Part shown: positions 1-11,567 of the stretch, in pieces | Layout of the letters: each line of letters starts with the position of its first letter | Numbering within the stretch: position 1 is the stretch's first letter | NCBI RefSeq assembly: GCF_003144115.1 | Contig: NW_020312022.1 | Span: 62,001 to 126,000, forward strand | Direction: 5' to 3' | Source: Tilletiopsis washingtonensis | Taxonomy: Eukaryota; Basidiomycota; Exobasidiomycetes; Entylomatales | Length of the DNA: 64,000 bases | Made by a program: the position numbers and the translations under genes | Notes under the pieces: generated by a model | The model's input: only the letters and a program-made list of their open reading frames with translations | The model's database searches: none | Told to the model about the DNA's origin: nothing

Positions 1-254
1 AGATATCTCTCTTCCCTTCCTGGCCTTCTGCTGTTACTTCTGTGACCCTCACGCTGTCGAATGTCATCTTGCTCTGCCACCTCCGCCACAGCCTCGCGTT
101 CCTGTGCGCCCGCCGCGTTGCGCAGCGACCCTTGTCCGCACTCAGACTCTCCTTCGCACGCCTTGCCGCACACCTCATGCTCGTGAACGGCGCTCGGCCT
201 CGCAGACATCAGTCGACGACGACCGTCAGACGTCACGCAGTCAGAAGCTTTGCA
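1..254. other. Left-edge non-coding stretch
   Basis: This stretch lies downstream of the REV7 stop codon and probably holds its 3' UTR and terminator. Long open frames crossing it on both strands are Arg/Ala/His-rich and have no recognisable domain. I see no RNA gene or repeat here. Confidence 0.5.
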
Positions 255-1820
255 TTACATACGCGTGCCGGCCATGCCGCCGCCACCGCCATAGCCCTCA
301 AAGGAGCCCACGCTGCGCATGCTCGTCTCGCTGGCATCGCTCTCGCCGCCGTCGCTGCTCGAGCGCTGCTCCTCGTCGGGCAGCGGCTCCTCGACGGTGG
401 CCGTGCCGTCGGCGCGCTTCTTGCGCCGTGCCGCTGCGGCGCGTGCCAGCTGGACGGGCGGCGCATCGAGGTCGCGCACCTCGTCGGGCATCTGGCTCAC
501 GCCGCCCTGCGTCAGGCTGGGCAGCACGGCGCTGCGAGTGTCGAGGCGGCGCGCATCGGCTGGCATCGCCTGCGAGAAGGCTGCGCTGCTGTGGCGCTTC
601 GCGGCGGGATGCTCCTCGACATAGAGCATCAGCTGCGCATGGCGTCAGCAGGCGTTGCAGCACTCGGCAGCGCTGCGGCTCACATTGATCACGCCCGTGT
701 CGAGGCTCTTGATCGGCAAAATGGACGGCGGGTCGTCGGCGCCAACGTGGCCGCCAGCGTCGCGCCCGCGAGGCATGGCATTCGTCAGCGAGCCGCCGAC
801 CTGGCTCGTGCTGCGGTCGGCCGAGCTCGAGCTCGGAAACGAGCCTGCCAGCGCCGAGGAGGTCGGAGAGGAGCGAGGCGATGGCGGCAGCAGCGGGCCG
901 TCGTCGAAGGGCACCCATGGTCCTTCGGGCGGCTCCTACAGCAGGCTTTAGCTCCTGCAGTAGGTGCATCGCACGCATCACCCACATTGCCGGTCTTGTC
1001 ATCGGTCTGCGGCGCACAGCCGTCACGAGGGACCAGCACGAATGCCCAGGTGAGATCTGAGGGCCGCTTTGTCAGAAGAGCACATGGCAGCATTGCCCTC
1101 CACGCACCGTCCGGCTCGTCGAGATCCTCGAGCGCGCCGTCGAGCGCAAGCAGCTTCTGCATAAAGGCACGCAGGTGCAAGTCGATGCCCTGCTGCGTCA
1201 TGTTGCCCGGGATGCTGCACGGCGAGGCCCGTCAGCCGAGAGCCACTGCTTGCTCTCCAGAGCACGCACGCCAGGTCGCAGTCTCGGGCCGCGACGGGCG
1301 GCACGAGATAGTCCAGGTCGAAGCGGTAGCGCTCAAGGATGTTCTGCGTCGCGAGAGACGAGAGCACGATGTGGCAGGCCTGCACGTTTCGCTGCGAGGT
1401 GCGCAGCGTCAGACTCGGCATACTCGCGTCGCAACAGGTGCCGCACCTTGAGGATCTGCACACGCGCCGCGGCGATGATGTCGTCGATGTACTCGTTGAG
1501 CCCGGGATGCCGCGAGGCCCACACGGGCACCGAGTAGCTCTGCTTGCGAGAGAAGACGCTGGCGGGATAGACGCCGCGGAAGCAGAGGATCGAGTGCAGC
1601 GCCACGGTCACTGGCCGGCCTCGTCAGCATGCCAATGCGTGGCTTGACCATCGTGCGTGCTCACTAAAGCTGCACAGAGCGTCGACCGTCTCTGGTGGGT
1701 GCAGGCGGTAAGCAGGGGTCGCCCGAACGAGCACAAGGCCAGCTAGGCACCATTGTATGTGAGCTCGCTGCCGTCGAAGCGCAGCGCTCCGGCCGCCGAT
1801 GTGGAGGCGTCTGCGTTCAT
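255..1820 (-). CDS. REV7: REV7 / MAD2B, HORMA subunit of DNA polymerase zeta
   Basis: REV7 is the HORMA-domain accessory subunit of translesion polymerase zeta; it grips Rev3 through its C-terminal safety belt. Eight exons join in frame at 1820-1751, 1691-1665, 1610-1447, 1391-1270, 1214-1108, 1056-986, 935-684 and 632-255, giving 396 residues. The HORMA core is clear: HSILCFRGVYPASVF followed by SVPVWASRHPGLNEYIDD matches the Rev7 signature of a valine- and proline-rich strand and then a P-x-LN-x-YI helix. LPIKSLDTGVIN followed by LMLYVEEH matches the closing belt strand, where animal REV7 has PLKTM and LYVEE. The start was chosen because it leaves the short N-terminus usual for the family. 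Two features are unusual. An insertion of about 50 Ser/Pro-rich residues lies just before the closing strand, and a tail of about 115 residues follows the domain, whereas typical REV7 proteins are about 210 residues. The family assignment is firm. Small exon 2 (27 nt) is inferred from frame and splice sites. Confidence 0.88.
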
Positions 1821-3057
1821 GTTTTCAATGCTTGCGGTGCGGCGCTCTGTGTACGATGCCGTCCTGCACACCACGGTCCTGTGTGCCCTGTGCTTCGGCT
1901 GCCCTCTTGAAGAGAGCGGCGGTCTGGGTGGAGGTGAGAAGGCACTTTCAGGCACGCTACTTCTACGGCGGCGAGGCCGACTTCAGCCAGCGTTTGTAAT
2001 CGGAGCGCAAGGCTGTATTCGCCGCGACACAACATCTCCCTCAGGCATTGGAGCAGTGTGCCGCGCGCCGGCCGTGGACAGCGCGTCTCTCCTGCGGCAC
2101 CCTTCGCTCATCGAGCAGCCCTTGTGCGGCGCCTTGGGGGCAGATGGCGTCCTGTTTGCGCCCGAAATCAGGTTGAGGAAGGTGCGCAGGGGCCCAGGTG
2201 GCCAAGCGCTCAGCAGCGTACTGGCAAAGCAGGTAGCGCAGCAGATGCTGGTGGGTGCGACCTCTTCACGCGGCTCGCGCGGCACGCAGAGACCTCTGCA
2301 GCAACAGCAGGACATGCCGCACGCGCCTCCAGTCGCACGCTCGCCGAGCGTAGAGCGCTGTGAAAGAGCCAGCAGAAGCACGGCGCAGGATGTGGTGCTG
2401 AACACACCCCGTGCAGCTGCGCCGAGCACGGCTGTGGGACGAGATGAGCAGCAGCGGCGGTGCCACGATGGAGGAGCCTTGTGCGCGCGCCAGGCACCTC
2501 GCGCCGCGCGCCTCTGCACGGCCGGGCGCGCTTTCGCCGGGCGCGCCTCGAGTGGCCCTCGCCGTCCGTGCTGCCTCGCTTCCTCTGCTGTGCCATCATC
2601 CCCTGCCATCCACCACGCAGCGCATCCTCCGGCCCACCTCCGCAGGCCGGCTGCTCTCTCTGCGTCCGCCGCCGCTCTGCCGCGCCGCGCACGCCGCTTG
2701 CCGCCGCTGCACGCCCCACGCCACGCCTCACGCCCTCCTCTCGCTGCGCGAGAGCACGTCCCATCCACCTCACGCCCGCCGCATCCGCCGCATCGCCGCC
2801 GCACCAGCGTCGTGCGCTGCTGCTCGGACCGCAGCACTCTCGCCTCGCGCTCGCCTGCGCTGGCCGTGACGAAGCCCTCCTGAAGGGAGCGCTGCCGACT
2901 GCGCTGGGCGCACAGCGCCGCAGGCTTCTCGCGCCGGCATCCACGCAGACGCGCGGCCAGCGAGCCACCTGATCGTGAGTGGGCGCTCTTGGCCGTGCCG
3001 CAGCTGGACACTGCAAGCACAACCCGTGCCGCTCGCTGAGACACGCCGTGCAGCACC
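1821..3057. other. Divergent intergenic region between REV7 and the kelch gene
   Basis: This 1.2-kb stretch separates the divergent REV7 and Tea1-like genes and should hold both promoters. From about 2560 to 2870 the plus strand is pyrimidine-rich with many CCGC/CTCG runs, as often seen in fungal 5' regions. Open frames here are Arg/Ala/Pro-rich shadows. I found no convincing TATA box or RNA gene. Confidence 0.5.
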
Positions 3058-6000
3058 ATGGCCATCTTCGGCAAGAAGAAAGACAAGAACGCGGCGGGCG
3101 CGACGCCGAGCGTCGAGGGCTCGACGACCAACTCGCCGCCGCTCGACGGCGCACGCAGCCCGACGAGCCGCGACGGGCACGGCGCGCAGCAGCCCGAGGG
3201 CATTCTGCGCTCTGGCGGCGCACCCGAGGGCATCCTGCGCTCTGGGCCCGGCAGCGGCGGCGGCTCGCACAACGCGTCGGGCTCCATCTCGGGCACGCTG
3301 GCCGGCCTCAACAGCGGTGCTGGCTCGTCGTTTGCGCCCTCGGCCAACGGCTCGCAGGCTGGCTCTCTGCGCGGTCCCGGCGGCCCGCCTCAAGGCCTCG
3401 GCATGGGCTCCATGGGCCCGGCTGGCGGGCCAGGGGGTGCGTCGGGCTTCAAGTTTGGCGGCGGTGCCGCTGCGCCGCGACAGGACTATGGCTCCTCGTC
3501 CTCGGGCATCCCAGGCCCTGCGTCGGGCGTCCGTGTGCGCAAGCAGAGCCAGGACAGCATCGGCAGCGCTGGCGGCTACGGCGTGGCGAACATGGGCGCC
3601 AGCGGCATGATGTCGGTGGGCAGCAACATGGGGCCTGGAGGCCCCATCTCGGGCCTGCCGCCGTCGTCGGGCGCAGGCATGGGCCCTCCCGTCGCTGGCG
3701 CACCGGGCGGCATCCCTGGTGCGCCCGGCGCACCCGGCGTGCCAGGCGGTTCGACACGCTCGCAGAGCGTCGTGTACCCGTGGAGCCAGCGCAGCCTTGT
3801 CATGAACCCGCCGCGCTTCCTCGACGAGACACGGCAGGCGCCGCCGGGCGCGCTGAGTCCGTCTCCGTTCCCGCGCTACGGCCACGCAGCCAACTCGCTG
3901 GCCAGTGCCGCCGGTGAGGTGTACCTCTTCGGCGGTCTAGTGCGCGAGAGCGTCAAGAACGACCTCTACACCGTCTACGTCGACAAAGTCATCCAGCCGC
4001 CGGGCACTGCTCCGCCGGGCGCGCCGCCAGGCACTGTCGCGCTGGGCGGCGGCGTTAACGCGACGCTGGTGCAGACCACAGGCGAGATCCCGCCGCCACG
4101 CGTGGGCCATGCCACTGTGCTGGTGTCGAATGTGCTCATTCTCTGGGGCGGCGACACCAAGGTGCGCGCCGACGACAAGCAGGACGAGGGCCTGTACCTC
4201 CTCAACCTGAGCACGCGCGAGTGGACGCGCGTGCGGCACAGCTCCGAGAGCCCAGACGCCGGGCCAGTCGGCCGCTACGGGCACACCGTGTCCATCGTCG
4301 GCTCGCGCTTCTACGTCTTTGGCGGCCAGGTCGACGGCACCTTCATGAACGACATCTGGTCGTTTGACCTCAACAGCCTCAAGAGCACGCCGACGTGGGA
4401 GCTGCTGCGGCCGGCGGGCACGGCCGTGCCGCCGCGCCGCACAGGACACGCGAGCGTCACGTACCGCGACCGCATCTTCGTCTTCGGCGGCACCGACGGC
4501 CAGTACCACTACAACGACACATGGTGCTACGACGTGACGACGAACTCGTGGGAAGAGCTCTCGTGCATCGGCTACATCCCCGTGCCGCGCGAGGGCCATG
4601 CGACGTGTCTCGTCGACGACGTCATGTACATCTTCGGCGGCCGCGGCGTCGACGGCAAGGACCTCGGCGACCTCGCGAGCTTCAAGATCTCGAACCAGCG
4701 CTGGTATATGTTCGCCAACATGGGCCCGTCGCCCAGCGGCCGCTCGGGCCACGCGCTGACGGCGTACCAGAACAAGGTCGTCGTGCTCGGCGGCGAGTCG
4801 TTCACCGGCGGCAAGCCAGACGACCCGGCGACGGTCTACGTGCTCGATACGGGCAAGATCAAGTACCCGCCGGACAGCAAGAGCGGCAGCGCACGCAAGT
4901 CGACACTGCCGGGCGGCGCGGCGCCAGCGCCGGGCATCGCACCCGCGCCAGGCGCGGCAGCGGCGCCAGGCGCCGACCCTTCGCGTAACATGTCGCCGGT
5001 GGCCGAGGATGCCCGGCGAGCGGCGTCACCCACGCAGGCTGGCGCGCGCGGGCCGCAGACCAACGGCCTCATGTCGGCCGTCGCGCCCGTGAGCTCGCCT
5101 ATCGACGCGCAGGCCAAGACGCCGTACGGAGCAGCAGCGCCTGCCGACGTGCCCGCACGCGCCATGTCGCCCACGCAGCAGACTGTGCGCGAGCAGCGAG
5201 CAGCGGCGCTGCAGGGCGGCGGTCCCACGTCGGGCATGCAGGCGCCGTCCATCCTGGCTGTGCAGCAGCAGCAACAGCAGCAGCAGGCACAGCAGCAGCC
5301 CGGCCCAACACTGCAGGCGCAGCAGCCAGCGCCCTACAATGGGCCGCGCAGCCAGCGGTCCCTCGAGAACATGCGCAGCCAGGCCGCATCGCCGCCGGCG
5401 CGCGGCCTCAATGGCTCGCTCGACCGCAACGCCTCGCCTGCTCCCGGCGATGCCTTCCACTACGGGCGCGGCGCGTCGCCGCCCGTGCAAGCCAATGGCT
5501 CGTCGCTGGCAGGCGTCATGGGCGGTGTGCCCTCGTCCGCTGAGGTCGAGTCGCTCCGCCGGCGCGAGCAGTGGATGCGCGCTGCGCTGGCCATGGCCGC
5601 CAAGCGCGGCTTCATCGCACCCGAGCAGCTCGACATGCCCGATGGCTCGAGCATCAACTCCAGCGAGGCGGAGCTGAACCTCGACGACCTCGACACCGGA
5701 GCCGAGGGCAGCGAGAAGGATCGCGTGCTGCGTGCTCTCATCACCCTCAAGACACAGCTCGCCAGCGCAAAGGAAAGTCAAGCCGCGTCACCCGTGCGGT
5801 CTGATGCTGACAATGCTCTCTGCAGGCGGAAGTTGCGCGGCAGGCCCAGGGCGAGTCTGAACGCCTTGCAGAGTCCGATCGCGCGCGGTCGTCTGCCGTG
5901 CAAGAGGCAGCCTTCTACCGCGCCAAGTTGCACGCGCTCGAGTCAGACAACATGCCCGAGGCAGCGCGGTTGGACTCCGAGCGCCTCACGTCGTTCGAGC

Positions 6001-8174
6001 AGCAGCTCTCGCGCACACTGCGCGACAACGGCGACTTCGAGCGGCAGCTGACGCGGCTGCAAGAGGAGCTGGCGCTCGAGCGGCAGCTGCGCGAGTCTGC
6101 CGAGGAGCGCCTCTCCGAGACGAGCAAGCGGGCCATGGCTGCCGAGGGCGCGCAGATGCGCTCGCACGACGAGCTCGCCGCTCTGCAGAAGCGCGCATAC
6201 ACCAACGAGAGCCTGCTGCGCGAGCACAAGGAGAAGGTCTCGACGCTGCAGTCGCTGGCGACGCGCCATCAGTCCGACCACGATGCCGCGCGCGGCCAAC
6301 TGGACGAGGCGAACCTCAGCCTCGAGCGGCACGTCTCGGCACTCGTCGAGGTGCAGGCAGCCCTCGCTGCCGCCAACGCGCGCGCGTCCGAGCACGAGCG
6401 TCTGCACCACTCGCACAGAGAGCTTGTGCAGCAGCACGAGGGCTCGATCAATCGTCTGCGCGCCGATCTGCAGGCCAAGACTACCGAGGCCGAGAGCCAT
6501 GCGTCTCGCGCCGCGGAGCTCGAGTCGCTCGTGCAGCACCACCGCAGCGAGGCCGAGTCGCAGCGCCAGGCAGCCAGTGGCAGCCTTGCGTCCGTGCTTG
6601 CCCTGCACCAGCAGCGCGCCGCCACGCGCGAGGCCTCTGGCGGCGCCAATGCGGAGATCCCTGCCCACGTCGATCAGAAGCTGCGCGCCCTGTCCGACGA
6701 GGCAGAGCAGCTGCGCCAGCTGCAGAGCCAGTCCCGCAGCGCGGCCGACACGTCTGCCGCCGCGCTGCAGGAGATGCGCGAGCGCAACATCGGCCTCGAG
6801 AAGCAGCACTCCGGTCTGCGCTCGGAGCTCAGTGCCATGAGGAGCCAGCTGGCCATCGCGCTGCAGGAGGTCGCGCGCTTCAAGCACCAGGCCGCAGAGC
6901 GCGACGTCGAGATCCGCGACCGCTCTCGCGCCGCCGAGGCTGCGACCGTCAAGATGGGCCTGCTCCGCCAGTACATGGGCGACCGAGGCGTGCCGATCCC
7001 GGGCGACGACGACCTGAGCGCCAAGGGCGGCTACGCCGACCGCCGCATCCGCGAGCTCGAAAAGGAGATCGACGACAGCGCGCGCGAGCTGCAAGAGGCG
7101 CAGGACCGCCTGCGGCAGTCTTCGCAGCGCGCCTCGGAGCTCGAGCGCGAGCTCGCGTCTGCCGGTAGCTCGCGCGGCGGTGGCGCCGGCGACGAGGAGC
7201 TCGAGCGCCGAGCCGTCAACGCCGAGCGAGAGCTCGCCTCGGCGACGGCATCGCACCGCGAGCGCATGGCCACGCTCGAGACGGACTACAACACTGCCGT
7301 GTCGTTCGTCAAGGGCACCGAGAAGGTGAGTTCCGATGAGGGCCGTGTCCTGTCATGCCGCTGACACACACACTGCTCCTCAGATGCTGCGCCGCATGAA
7401 GGACGAGCTGACCAAGTACAAGACGGAGAACGCGACGCTGCAGAACGAGCTGGCCGGCGCACGCTCGGGCGCCGTGCCCGCCGGCGAGGCTGCAGGCGAG
7501 GCAGCCAAGGACATCGAGGCGCTGCGCACGCGCCTGGCCGATGTGACACGGCAGAGCGAGGAGATTGCGCTCGAGAACCGCGAGCTTGAGCGGAGGTGAG
7601 TGGGCATGCAGCGGCACTGAGGGTGAGGCATGGCGCTGACTTCTCTCCTCGCCAGACTTGCGTCGCTCATCAGCGAGCAGAAGGATACGCACGACCGCTC
7701 GCGCGACCTGCAGGACACGAACGCCGACGCCGCCCGCCGGCAACACGAGCTCGAGGACGAGATCGCACGGCTCGAGTCGAACCTGAACAGCGTGCGCCGC
7801 GAGATGCAGGAGACGATGACGCTCAACCAGCATCTGAGCAACGAGCTCGGGCAAGCGTCCAAGGCCGGCGGCGCGCTGTCGGGCTCGAGCACGGCGGCCA
7901 TCTCGCGCGACCTCTCGGCGGCGCAGGCGGCCAACGAGCAGCTGCGGGCCGAGAACGGCAGCCTGGCGCAGCGGCTGCAGGACACAGAAGACAAGGTGCG
8001 TGCGGGCGACGCTGCTGTCGATGCCCTGCGCTGACCACTTGCACACCACAGCTCGGCCTGCTGCTCGGCAACATGGAGGGCTCGCACGGCTCGGACCACC
8101 AGGCGCGCGACTCGCAGGCCTTCTCCATCACGTCTGAGCTCGACCGGTGGGAGGGCCAGCAGCCGCCGGCATAG
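3058..8174 (+). CDS. TEA1: Tea1-like kelch-repeat, coiled-coil cell-end marker
   Basis: This is a polarity protein of the Tea1/Tea3 type, which rides on microtubule plus ends to mark growth sites in fission yeast and filamentous fungi. The protein has about 1,630 residues. Residues 1-260 are disordered and Gly/Pro/Ser-rich. Six kelch repeats follow at about 270-610, each with an R-x-GH start and a FGG or LGG turn (for example RYGHTVSIVGSRFYVFGG). A Pro/Ala/Gln linker carries a polyglutamine run, and a long coiled coil runs from about residue 825 to near the C-terminus. Exons are 3058 to about 5776 or 5793, about 5826 or 5833-7325, 7384-7595, 7656-7995 and 8052-8174; the last three introns are clean GT-AG. 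The first intron cannot be placed with an ordinary size and standard sites (see findings). The domain order matches Tea1. Orthology to Tea1 rather than its paralogue Tea3 is not settled. Confidence 0.85.
5262..5297 (+). repeat. CAG/CAA polyglutamine tract in the kelch gene
   Basis: Eight glutamine codons (one CAA among CAG), an alanine codon, then three more CAG codons encode Q8-A-Q3 in the linker between the kelch and coiled-coil domains. Such tracts commonly vary in length between strains. Confidence 0.9.
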
Positions 8175-9843
8175 CCGATGCCACTCGTTCTCGCCTCCGG
8201 ACCACAGTGGACGGCCCTCTCTCCCTCTTCGGATTCTTCCGCCCTCTTCACGCACCCCGCCGCGCCGGTCTCCTCACCGGCGCAGCTGTAACGTTGCCCT
8301 TGCTCCACCTCTACGCTCCCGTACGACCCCGCCTGGCACGACGCGCGCCCCGTGCTCCCGCCCCTCTTCCCTCTACTCCCCCTACCCACAAAACGCCCGC
8401 TTCCCTCCCTCCCTGTAAACGCCCCCGTGCCGTGTGACCAGCTGCGTGCTGAATGACATTCTGCGCCGACCACATCGCGCGAGCTGCATCGCGGCGGCCT
8501 TGCGCGCTGGCTGGAATTGAGCTGCGGCCCGGTGGTGTTGTGCTGCGCCCTGCGCGCGCGCATCAGGCCACCGCGTGGGCGCAGCGCCGTTGCTATATCG
8601 AGATTGCCCTCTGCCGCAAGCGCTTCCTCTGCGCTGCTGCCCGGCTGCCCCCCAGAGCAAGATGCAGCCTCGCAGATGCGGCAGTTGAGGCGCCCAAGCG
8701 CGAAGCTTGCGGCGCCAGCTTCTGCCCGCGCCGTGGGAACGCGTGTGCCGCACGAGAGCGGCGCGCCTCAGGGGCCTCCATTCGAGCGTCGGGCACCTCG
8801 ATTGGGCCAGGCACAGCGTCGCGCTCGCCAGGAGAGGACGAGCTGCCCGCCAACCGCTTGCGCCCAGAATGCTAGCCGACCATGTCCTGCCTCGACGGGC
8901 CGGCGCGCGTCGCGAGGAGCGACGCCGCCCCATCGAGTCCAGCGCAGCTCGCCTGTTGCGCTGCAACGCCGCCGCAAGCAGCCTCTCTCAGGGGCACGCC
9001 GCGGCCGAGATGCGCACTTGCCGCACAGTGCCGCCACATGACGCCGGCCAAGTGCCCATCTGCGGCAAGATCAGCTCAGCAAAGAGAGATGAGGCGCGGC
9101 TCGCTGCCTCGGCCGCACCTTCGGCTTGGTTTTGCTGTTGGGGCAGATAGGCGAGGAGGAGCGCTTGGCTGGCGGCGTGCTGCCTCGGCCTCGCTCGGGC
9201 TGCTGCGGCAGGGTGCACTCTCGTCTCGACGCCCGAGCGGCGACTTGTGCCGCGGTTGTGGCCCGAGAAGCGCTCTGCGTCTCGACGAGGCAGGCGACGA
9301 AGTGGGCGCAGCTGCGGCGCTCTGCCGGCCCGTGCTTGCGAGCAAGATGCGGCACGCTGCGGCTGCGTGCGGCGTGCGCCTCACCTTCACCCGCCTTCTC
9401 TCCGCGCTGCCCGAAGGAGCAGCGCCGCAGCTCCGCCCGCTCTGCATCGGGCCCGCCGTCTGCGCTTGGCAAGGTGAAGATGCGCCGGCGGGCGGCGTGC
9501 TACCGCTCTGGGGGTCCGGAGCCGCGCTGGGCTGCTGCTCAAGGCGTGCGAGCAGCGCAGCGCACTGCCGCTTGCTGCTGCTCGTCGCGCCCGGCTGCGG
9601 CACGGCGCAGCAGCCGCGGGCAGGCACACCGTCCGCGCCCAGCGCACCCGCCCCGGCCGCTGTATAAGAGCAGCGCCCGTCGCTCGTCCTCGCTCCTCGC
9701 CGCACTCTCTCTCCGCTCCCATCTCCCCGCCATTCGCCTTCTCGTCAGCTCCTGTTTCGCCACTCTCCCTCTCTCCCGCGCGTCGACACCGACGCAGCTC
9801 CTCCTTGCAGCAACCCTCGCAGCCCCTCTCACCCTCCGCCACC
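8175..9843. other. Intergenic region upstream of the orphan membrane protein
   Basis: This 1.67-kb stretch lies between two plus-strand genes. The first 250 bases are pyrimidine-rich and fit a 3' UTR. Bases 9660-9843 are a C/T-rich leader with a TATA-like element at 9663. The middle holds only Arg/Ala-rich shadow frames, with no domain or RNA gene that I can recognise. Confidence 0.5.
9663..9668 (+). promoter_or_regulatory. TATA-like element (TATAAG)
   Basis: TATAAG stands in an otherwise GC-rich region 181 bases upstream of the start codon at 9844 and is followed by a C/T-rich leader. Its position suits a core promoter for the orphan membrane-protein gene. Confidence 0.45.
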
Positions 9844-11567
9844 ATGGGCCGCGACTGGATGAGCCCGGCCGAGATGGCACGCGACCTCTTCGCGGGCCAG
9901 GTGAGCTTCCTGTCGCCACGCTGCCACACACTTGACTCACTAGGCCTGTCGCAGATCATGCTCGGCGCCTGCATCGGCGCCATGTTCATCGAGACGTGCG
10001 CATGCCCGCCGTGTCGTGGCGTACCTGCACTGACGTCTGCCTCCGGCACAGCATCCACACGTTCTACTTCGACCTCGGCCTGCTGCGCCGCGCAGGCTCG
10101 TCGGGCCTGCGCTGGCCCCAGGCGGCCTACTTCCTCTGCAAGATCGCCTGGGTGCCCATGGTGGCCACGACGTTCGCCGTCGCCGCACCGCCCAACAAGA
10201 TGGACTGCGACTCGACGGTGAGACTGTGACCGGAGTGCTGCCTCTTGCCGCTGCTCACTGCCGGCCCACAGATGATGGCCTCCGAGGCCCTGGTGGGCAT
10301 CGTCACGACCATGGTGAGTCTGCTGCCGCTCACCTGCGAATCGAGGCTGACTTCTCGTTCGTCTTCTTATCCAGTCGTCAGCGTGAGTGCATCCATACTT
10401 CGCCTGTCTCTCGCACCGCTCATCGTGCGTCCCACAGTCTGCTCGCCTTCCGTGCGCTGTGCGTGTACCAGGGCGCCGCACGCACCTGGGTCGGCCGCTT
10501 CCTCTTCGCTGCGTGGCTCGGCATGTTCGGCATCTGGATGTCCGGCATCCCCGACCTGCGCGGCGCCTGGTTCGAGGGCATCGGCCCGGTGTGGCTCGAG
10601 AACTCGGGCGCGTGCGCCTTCCTGCCGGGCCTCGACCACATGAAGTGCGTCTCGCGGCTATCCAGCTGAGCGCTACGCTGACGCCACCGTCGCCCAGGTA
10701 CGCCTCCAAGTTCCTCTACACCGTCGCCTTTGACTTTGTCGTGCTGGTGCGTGCCGTCCGAGCATACATTGAGCTCGCTGCTGACCGCTACCACAGGTTC
10801 TCACCGTCGTCGGCGTCCTGCGCATGAAGTCGAGCAGCCGCCTGGGCCGCATCCGTGAGTCTGCTCACCGCGACTCCCTGTCGCTGCGCTGACACCTCTG
10901 AACAGTCATCGAGCAGGGCACGATCTACTTTGTCATCATCCTGGTCGCCAACACGCTGCTCGTCACCCTGAACCTGCTGCAGCTCAACCCAGTGATGTCG
11001 ACAGTCATCGTACGTGCTGCGCGAGGCTCTTCTCCGGTGCGAGGCTCACCACTCTGTCGCAGAACCCGCCGGTGCAGACGCTCCACGTCATCGTCGCCAC
11101 CCGCCTGTTCATGTCGCTCAGCAAAGAGGCACGCATCGCCGGCGTCAACTCGCATAGCGGCTCGACGTCGACGAAGCGCCACTCGCACTCGCACCACACC
11201 GGCTCCGGCAGCGCCACGGCGCACCACCGCCAGGCCAGCAGCCTGCCCACGCACGCCTCGCAGCACGACACGCTCCACACCAACACTGCCGTCACCGCGC
11301 CAGGCAAGGACCGCAAGCGCTGCCGCGCCTGCAGCTGCGAGAAGCTCACGGCCACGAGCAGCCGTGGCAGCCACGAGCTCTCCGAGGACCTTGGTGAGCA
11401 GCAGTGCCGTCCGCTCGTTGCCATCGCTGACCAGCGTCCCTGCAGAGTCGCACCGCGGCGAGACGAGCCACGTGCTCGACGACGACTCGCACGTCTCGCA
11501 GGACGGCACGGCGCTCACGACGCGCGACGTGTACCCCATGGTGCCGAGCCAGCAGTTTGTGCGCTGA
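9844..11567 (+). CDS. Multi-pass (six or seven helix) membrane protein of unknown function
   Basis: The start sits in a good context (CCACCATGG). Eleven exons join in frame: 9844-9900, 9955-9995, 10052-10217, 10272-10313, 10375-10382, 10438-10644, 10698-10746, 10797-10854, 10906-11009, 11063-11393 and 11446-11567, for 394 residues. Hydrophobic segments include IMLGACIGAMFIET, YFLCKIAWVPMVATTFAVAA, EALVGIVTTMSSALLAF, FAAWLGMFGIWM, YTVAFDFVVLVLTVVGVL and YFVIILVANTLLVTLNLL. The hydrophilic C-terminal tail of about 130 residues is rich in Ser and His. The overall build resembles the rhodopsin-like integral membrane families that basidiomycetes carry in quantity, but I recognise no signature motif and assign no function. 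The fifth exon is only 8 nt, and its inclusion is needed to keep the frame and the third helix. Confidence 0.8.

Noticed and set aside
42-1451. Long plus-strand open frame (469 codons) over the REV7 locus
   Set aside because: It is antisense to REV7 exons, rich in Arg/Ala/His, and has no domain. GC-rich DNA gives such frames often.
1983-3347. 454-codon minus-strand frame across the REV7-kelch gap
   Set aside because: It runs antisense into the Tea1-like exon, shows low-complexity Ala/Arg/Ser composition, and has no splice-supported extension or motif.
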